Shown piece after piece: positions 59,546 through 64,000 of a stretch of 64,000 nucleotides of DNA (position 1 is its first letter; every line of letters starts with the position of its first letter). Where the stretch lies: contig CASFRV010000002.1 of the NCBI GenBank assembly GCA_949297215.1, positions 106,065 to 170,064 on the forward strand, in the 5' to 3' direction. Below the pieces are notes generated by a model, which saw only the letters and a program-made list of their open reading frames with translations, had not been told where the DNA came from and ran no database searches. A program made the translations under genes and the position numbers. This DNA is from an uncultured Bacteroidales bacterium. Its GTDB lineage: Bacteria; Bacteroidota; Bacteroidia; Bacteroidales; Bacteroidaceae.

Positions 59546-62500
59546 TCAGCGACGGGCGTTTTTCTCCACCCATTTGCGGGCGTTCACAAAGGCTGCGAGC
59601 CAGGGCGTGGCGTCGTCGTCGCGGTAGTCGGCCGGGTAGTAGGCGTTCTGCCACGGCAGGAAGGCGCGTTCCAGGTGGGGCATCATGGCCAGATGGCGGC
59701 CGTCGGCCGAGCAGATGCCGGCCACGTCGTAGTCGGAGCCATTGGGGTTGCCGGGATAGTCGTGGCGCGCATATTTGAGCACGATGTTGTAGCGGTCTTC
59801 GGGCAGGGGGAGCGAGAATTTTCCCTCGCCGTGGGCCACCCATATACCCAGGCGGTCGCCGCTGAGGCCCTTGAGCATGACGCTGTTGTTCTTGGGCACG
59901 ACCACGTCGACAAAGGCGCTTTCAAACTTGTGGCTGTCGTTGTGGAGCATGCGGGTGCGCTCTTCGTGGTCGGGGTTGATGAGGTTGAGCTCGACCATGA
60001 GCTGGCAGCCGTTGCACACGCCCAGCGAGAGCGTGTCCTTGCGGGCGTAGTAGCGGTCGAGAGCCTCCTTGGCCTTGGGGTTGTAGAGGAAGGCGCCGGC
60101 CCAGCCTTTGGCCGAGCCCAGCACGTCCGAGTTGGAGAAGCCGCCGCAGAAGACGATCATGTTGACGTCGTCCAGCGTTTCGCGGCCCGTGACGAGGTCG
60201 GTCATCATCACGTCCTTCACGTCGAAGCCTGCCAAGTAGAGGGCATAGGCCATCTCGCGTTCGCCGTTCGTGCCCTTCTCGCGTATGATGGCGGCGCGTA
60301 TGCCCGACGGCGTGCGGCGGTCGGGGTCGGCCCCCAGGGCTGCAAAGCTGTTGCCGCCCTGACGGTGGTTCAGGCGGAAGCGCAGGGGTTGCAGCTTGTA
60401 GTGGTCGCGGCGTGCCTCGGCGCAGCCGTTCATGCTCTGCTTCGTGTCGAGCAGATACGACGTGTGGTACCACACGTCGCGCAGGGCGTCGATGTCGAAC
60501 GTGTGCGTCTGTCCGTCCCTTTCCACGCGGATGCGCCGTTCGCGGGCGGGCGTTCCCAGGTTGACGTACGACACGCCTGCCTCGGCCATGGCGTCGCGGA
60601 AGGCGCGGCGCCGGTTGTAGGGCACCTCCACCACGACGCCGGGGTTTTCGGCGAAGAGGATGTGCAAGAGGTCGGTGCGCTTGAAGCCGTCCAGACGGAT
60701 GTCGAGGCCGCCCTCGGTGTTGGCAAAGCACATTTCGAGCAGGCAGGTGATGAGGCCTCCCGCCGACACGTCGTGGCCGGCCGTGATGATGCCTTCGCGC
60801 ACGAGCCGCTGCACGGCGTTGAAGGCGCTGCGGAAGTAGCCGGGGCTCTTCACGCGGGGCACGTCGCTGCCCACGCAGCCCAGGCTCTGGGCCAGCGCCG
60901 AGCCGCCCAGACGCAGCTCGTCAAACGAGAAGTCGATGTGGTAGAGGCTGGCCGAGAGCTTGCCCGAGAGCACGGGGCTCACCGTCTGGCGCACGCCTGC
61001 CACCTCGCCTCCGGCCGATACGATGACCGTTCCGGGGGCTATGATTTTCTGTCCGTCGGGATATTGCTGTGTCATCGAGAGCGAGTCCTTGCCCGTGGGC
61101 ACGTTGATGCCCAGCTGGCGGCAGAACTTGCTGAGCCCCTCGACGGCGGCATAGAGGCGGGCGTCCTCGCCTTTCTGCGAGCGGCAGGGCCACATCCAGT
61201 TGGCCGAGAGCGAGATGCTGTCGAGCCCGGCCGAGAAGGGGGCCCACACGATGTTGGTGAGCGCCTCGGCCACGGCGAGCTGCGAGCCCGCGGCGGGGTC
61301 GGCCAGGCCGGCCTGCGGCGCATGGCCGATGGCCGTGGCAATGCCTGCGCGTCCGCGATAGTCGAGCGCCACGACGCCGCAGTCGCTCAGCGGCAGCTGA
61401 AGGGGGCCTTGCGTCTGCTGGCGGGCCACCTTGCCCGTCACGGAGCGGTCCACCTTGTTGGTGAGCCAGTCCTTGCAGGCCACGGCTTCGAGGCTCAGCA
61501 CGCCGCGCACGTAGTCGTCCAGGCGTGCCTCATCGAGCGTCACGTTGCGATAGGTGCGCTCCACCGTTTCGTCCGTCATGACGGTCTTGGGCGAGTGGCC
61601 GAACATCTGGGCCACGTCCAGGTCGAACGGGCGCACGCCGTCGGGCTGCACGAAGGCAAAGTGGGCATCGCCCGTCGTTTCGCCCACCACATACATCGGA
61701 GCGCGCTCGCGCTCGGCGATGCGGCTCACGTGGTCGAGGTGACGCTCGTTGATGAGCAGGCCCATGCGTTCCTGGCTCTCGTTGGCAATGATTTCCTTGG
61801 CCGAGAGCGTTTTGTCGCCGATGGGCAGGCGGCCCATGTCGACGGTTCCGCCGCAGTCCTCCACGAGTTCCGAGAGGCAGTTGACGTGGCCCGCCGAGCC
61901 GTGGTCGTGGATGGAGACAACGGGGTTGACCTCCTCCTCGCAGAGGGCGCGCACCAGGTTGTAGGCGCGTTTCTGCATTTCGGGGTTGGCGCGCTGCACG
62001 GCGTTCAGCTCGATGCCGCTGCTGTAGCGGCCTGTGTCGACCGACGAGACGGAGCCTCCGCCCAGGCCGATGCGATAGTTGTCGCCGCCCACGACGACAA
62101 TCTTGTTGCCCCGCCGCGGCTCACCCTTCAGGCAGTCGCGCCGGCGGCCGTAGCCCACGCCGCCTGCCAGCATGATCACCTTGTCGTAGGCATAGCGCTC
62201 GCCGTTCTCCTCGTGTTCGAACGTGAGCACCGAGCCCGCGATGAGAGGCTGGCCAAACTTGTTGCCAAAGTCCGACGCGCCGTTCGAGGCCTTCGTCAGG
62301 ATCTGGCGCGGCGTCTGGTAGAGCCAGGGACGCGGCGTCATAGTCTGCTCCCAGGGCCGTCCCTCCTCCAAGCGCGGGTAGGCCGTCATGTACACCGCTG
62401 TGCCGGCGATGGGCCACGAGCCCGTGCCGCCGCCCATGCGGTCGCGTATCTCTCCGCCCGTGCCCGTCGAAGCGCCGTTGAAGGGCTCCACCGTGGTCGG

Positions 62501-63253
62501 GAAGTTGTGCGTCTCGGCCTTCAGCGAAATCACGCTCTCAATGTCCTCGATGCGGAACCAGTCGGGCGCGGCGTGGTCGGCCGGGGCAAACTGCTCCACG
62601 ACGGGCCCGGCCGAAAAGGCCACGTTGTCCTTATAGGCCGAAACGATCTTGTGCGGGTTTTCCTTCGTCGTCTGCTTGATCAGGGCGAAGAGCGACTGCG
62701 GCTTGCGCTCCCCGTCGATGACAAAGTCGCCGCCGAAGATTTTGTGGCGGCAGTGTTCCGAGTTGATCTGGGCAAAGCCAAACACCTCGCTGTCCGTCAG
62801 CGGGCGGCCCAGTTGGCCCTCCACGTCGTGCAGGTAGGCAATCTCCTCGGGCGAGAGGGCCAGCCCCTCCTCCTCGTTATAGGCCTCGATGTCGGTCACG
62901 TGGCGTATGGGCGCCGGCTCAATGTCGACGGTGAAGATGCGCTGGTCGAGCCCGTTGTAGAGGCGTTCCAGCATGGGGTCGTGGGCGGCGTCGGGGCCGT
63001 CGGCCGGCCGATACTGCTCGATGCGGCTGATGCCCGTCAGGTTCATGTTCTGCGTGATTTCCACGGCGTTCGTGCTCCACGGCGTAATCATTTCGCGCCG
63101 CGGGCCCGTAAACCATCCGTCGATGGTGTCGTGCTCCACGGGCACGGCCTCGCCGAAGAGCCAGCAGAGGCGCTGCGTTTCCTCGGGCGTCAGGACGTGG
63201 TCGGCTTCGGTGGCCGTCACGGTGCCCTCCGGGGTCTTGAAGAAGTATATCAT
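59546..63253 (-). CDS. purL: Phosphoribosylformylglycinamidine synthase with fused glutaminase
   Basis: A 1235-residue single-chain FGAM synthase (large PurL type). The synthetase part has EINSEHCRHKIFGG-like QINSEHCRHKIFGGDFVIDG, SLKAETHNFPTTVEPFNGASTGTGGEIRDR and VSIHDHGSAGHVNCLSELVED. The C-terminal glutaminase has FCGGFSNSDVLGSAKGWA, the nucleophile Cys in LGVCNGCQLMVEL, and MMPHLERAFLPW. It performs the fourth step of purine synthesis. The start is MIYFFKTPEGT, after a TACCTTTG box on this strand; upstream in-frame sequence runs into R1 copy F. Confidence 0.95.
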   Translation of the reverse strand: MIYFFKTPEGTVTATEADHVLTPEETQRLCWLFGEAVPVEHDTIDGWFTGPRREMITPWSTNAVEITQNMNLTGISRIEQYRPADGPDAAHDPMLERLYNGLDQRIFTVDIEPAPIRHVTDIEAYNEEEGLALSPEEIAYLHDVEGQLGRPLTDSEVFGFAQINSEHCRHKIFGGDFVIDGERKPQSLFALIKQTTKENPHKIVSAYKDNVAFSAGPVVEQFAPADHAAPDWFRIEDIESVISLKAETHNFPTTVEPFNGASTGTGGEIRDRMGGGTGSWPIAGTAVYMTAYPRLEEGRPWEQTMTPRPWLYQTPRQILTKASNGASDFGNKFGQPLIAGSVLTFEHEENGERYAYDKVIMLAGGVGYGRRRDCLKGEPRRGNKIVVVGGDNYRIGLGGGSVSSVDTGRYSSGIELNAVQRANPEMQKRAYNLVRALCEEEVNPVVSIHDHGSAGHVNCLSELVEDCGGTVDMGRLPIGDKTLSAKEIIANESQERMGLLINERHLDHVSRIAERERAPMYVVGETTGDAHFAFVQPDGVRPFDLDVAQMFGHSPKTVMTDETVERTYRNVTLDEARLDDYVRGVLSLEAVACKDWLTNKVDRSVTGKVARQQTQGPLQLPLSDCGVVALDYRGRAGIATAIGHAPQAGLADPAAGSQLAVAEALTNIVWAPFSAGLDSISLSANWMWPCRSQKGEDARLYAAVEGLSKFCRQLGINVPTGKDSLSMTQQYPDGQKIIAPGTVIVSAGGEVAGVRQTVSPVLSGKLSASLYHIDFSFDELRLGGSALAQSLGCVGSDVPRVKSPGYFRSAFNAVQRLVREGIITAGHDVSAGGLITCLLEMCFANTEGGLDIRLDGFKRTDLLHILFAENPGVVVEVPYNRRRAFRDAMAEAGVSYVNLGTPARERRIRVERDGQTHTFDIDALRDVWYHTSYLLDTKQSMNGCAEARRDHYKLQPLRFRLNHRQGGNSFAALGADPDRRTPSGIRAAIIREKGTNGEREMAYALYLAGFDVKDVMMTDLVTGRETLDDVNMIVFCGGFSNSDVLGSAKGWAGAFLYNPKAKEALDRYYARKDTLSLGVCNGCQLMVELNLINPDHEERTRMLHNDSHKFESAFVDVVVPKNNSVMLKGLSGDRLGIWVAHGEGKFSLPLPEDRYNIVLKYARHDYPGNPNGSDYDVAGICSADGRHLAMMPHLERAFLPWQNAYYPADYRDDDATPWLAAFVNARKWVEKNARR

Positions 63254-63325
63254 ATCGCGTGTATTGTTTTTTGAGTTGAAGTGCGTGTCCGTTCGCTGCG
63301 GCCCCCGCGCGGAGAGCCCACGAGG

Positions 63326-63333
63326 CAAAGGTA
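63326..63333 (-). promoter_or_regulatory. -7 box TACCTTTG of purL
   Basis: On the complementary strand, 72 bases before the start codon and ~75 bases from R1 copy F, the same spacing as seen between R1 copy E and the parC box. Confidence 0.7.
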
Positions 63334-63407
63334 CGCATTTTCCCGCGAAAAGCCACATTCTGCGCCCATTTGTGCATCCCCGCGCCCCCCTTTTCGCCAG
63401 CTCGCCA

Positions 63408-63773
63408 CCCCTGTGCGCTATATGGCACATCGTTAAAGCGGACAGCGACCGACGCGCGCGTTTTAGCGAAATTTCCGCGCTTCCATCCGGTGTTTTCGTG
63501 TATCCATGCGGCTGCGCAATCGATCCATCCCATGGAAATCCATCTCCATCCCATGGATTCGCCGATCCAAGGGATGCAATTTCCCATCCAAGGCCACTTT
63601 TCAGAGGAAAATTAGGGCCGATTTGTGACATATAGCGGCGAAATTCGCATTCCCGGGCGTCCTTACGAAAAGACGTCGCTGGGATATATCTGAAAATGAG
63701 GTATTTCCAATTTTCGCGTATTTGCGAGCGACGGAGCAGTCGCGCGAAAATAATCGATTCTCCGTGTTAAAAA
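63408..63773 (+). repeat. R1 dispersed element, copy F (366 bp)
   Basis: It starts CCCCTGTGCGCTATATGGCA, continues CATCGTTAAAGCGGACAGCG, holds two CCATCCCATGG motifs and GATCCAAGGGATG, then TTTTCGCGTATTTGCGAGCG, GCGCGAAAATAATCGATTC and CCGTGTTAAAAAC. Its CTGTGCGC end faces purL. Confidence 0.88.
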
Positions 63774-64000
63774 CCCGCGCTGCGGACAAGGTGATAGGGC
63801 ATTCCGCCGCATGGGAAGTCCCGTCATAGGAGGGACGCCATCCTGGCGTCCAACCGCTCGGGGCGCAGCCTCGCTACGGCATTCTCCCCGCGGTGTGGGC
63901 TATCCGGGCGGTGAGCGGAGGGACCGTGAGGCAGGCGCCCCCATAGGGGGCGAACTTTCTATAACCGCGGGTGAGCCAAAGGCGAACCCGCGGACAGGAA
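63774..64000. repeat. R2 palindrome cluster, copy F (cut by window end)
   Basis: Joined to R1 copy F by CCGCGCTGCGGACAAGGTGAT, almost the same junction as in copy D. It contains GGACGCCATCCTGGCGTCC, CGCCCCCATAGGGGGCG, and CGCGGGTGAGCCAAAGGCGAACCCGCG in split form. It is largely the inverse of 49390-49500. Confidence 0.7.

Noticed and set aside
59519-63274. Very long open frame antisense to purL
   Set aside because: It is the complement of a clearly conserved purL. Long antisense frames are expected at this GC content, and its translation has no recognisable domain.

Overview
The window looks like a chromosomal segment of a high-GC member of the Bacteroidales. Evidence: almost every gene or operon start is preceded by the Bacteroidetes -7 box TAnnTTTG (TAACTTTG, TACCTTTG, TATCTTTG), Shine-Dalgarno sequences are mostly absent, and the gene content is typical of the order (gldH, a ricT-like gene, GT90 and WaaP-like lipooligosaccharide genes, BACON/fimbrillin lipoproteins, a CXXX-repeat peptide cluster, cysQ-SLC13-cysC, purL with fused glutaminase). 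The genus cannot be fixed from the sequence alone.

Layout. (1) 1-4.8 kb: a visibly less GC-rich block with two paralogous coiled-coil proteins (the first cut by the window edge), a ZorA/MotA-like and ZorB/MotB-like membrane pair, a lipoprotein trypsin-like protease and a small unknown protein. It resembles Zorya-type machinery without recognised Zorya effectors. It is followed by a DraG / tyrosine-phosphatase-like / DraG fusion whose phosphatase loop has lost its cysteine. (2) 7.4-9.2 kb: a HAD-thioesterase fusion and tsaE. (3) 10.7-15.5 kb: envelope genes (GT90, ArnT-like transferase, lolD-like ABC gene, lpxB). (4) 15.6-29.6 kb: a GNAT-AAA+ fusion, tRNA-Pro, aldose-epimerase-like gene, holB, ricT-like, gldH, tRNA-Gly, tRNA-Leu, cysQ-SLC13-cysC, pyrE, argH and a Rieske-like lipoprotein. 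(5) 30.9-38.2 kb: a lipooligosaccharide/glycan cluster with two WaaP-like kinases, UDP-galactopyranose mutase, four glycosyltransferases and a lipid A acyltransferase. (6) 38.4-43.8 kb: small proteins and two large BACON lipoproteins, one a metzincin-like protease broken by a frameshift. (7) 43.9-48.9 kb: a putative structured RNA, then a complete CXXX-repeat peptide cluster: a Tat-signal-bearing Cys-repeat precursor, a lipoprotein, a radical SAM maturase, a partner maturase, a small accessory protein, TatA and TatC. (8) 50-63.3 kb: asd, fumarase, parC, an outer-membrane-type protein plus S41 protease, marC and purL.

The most novel candidates are the CXXX-repeat/Tat operon, in which a cytoplasmically modified Cys-rich peptide appears to carry its own export machinery, and the ZorAB-protease block.

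The long gene-free gaps are filled by three repeat types. R1 is a roughly 366-bp dispersed element (six copies, five of near-identical length). R2 is a cluster of short GC-rich palindromes nearly always joined to R1. A third type is tandem arrays of about 83-100 bp placed immediately upstream of four transcription units, in which the unit nearest the gene ends in a working-looking promoter. No rRNA, CRISPR array, transposase or phage structural gene was seen.
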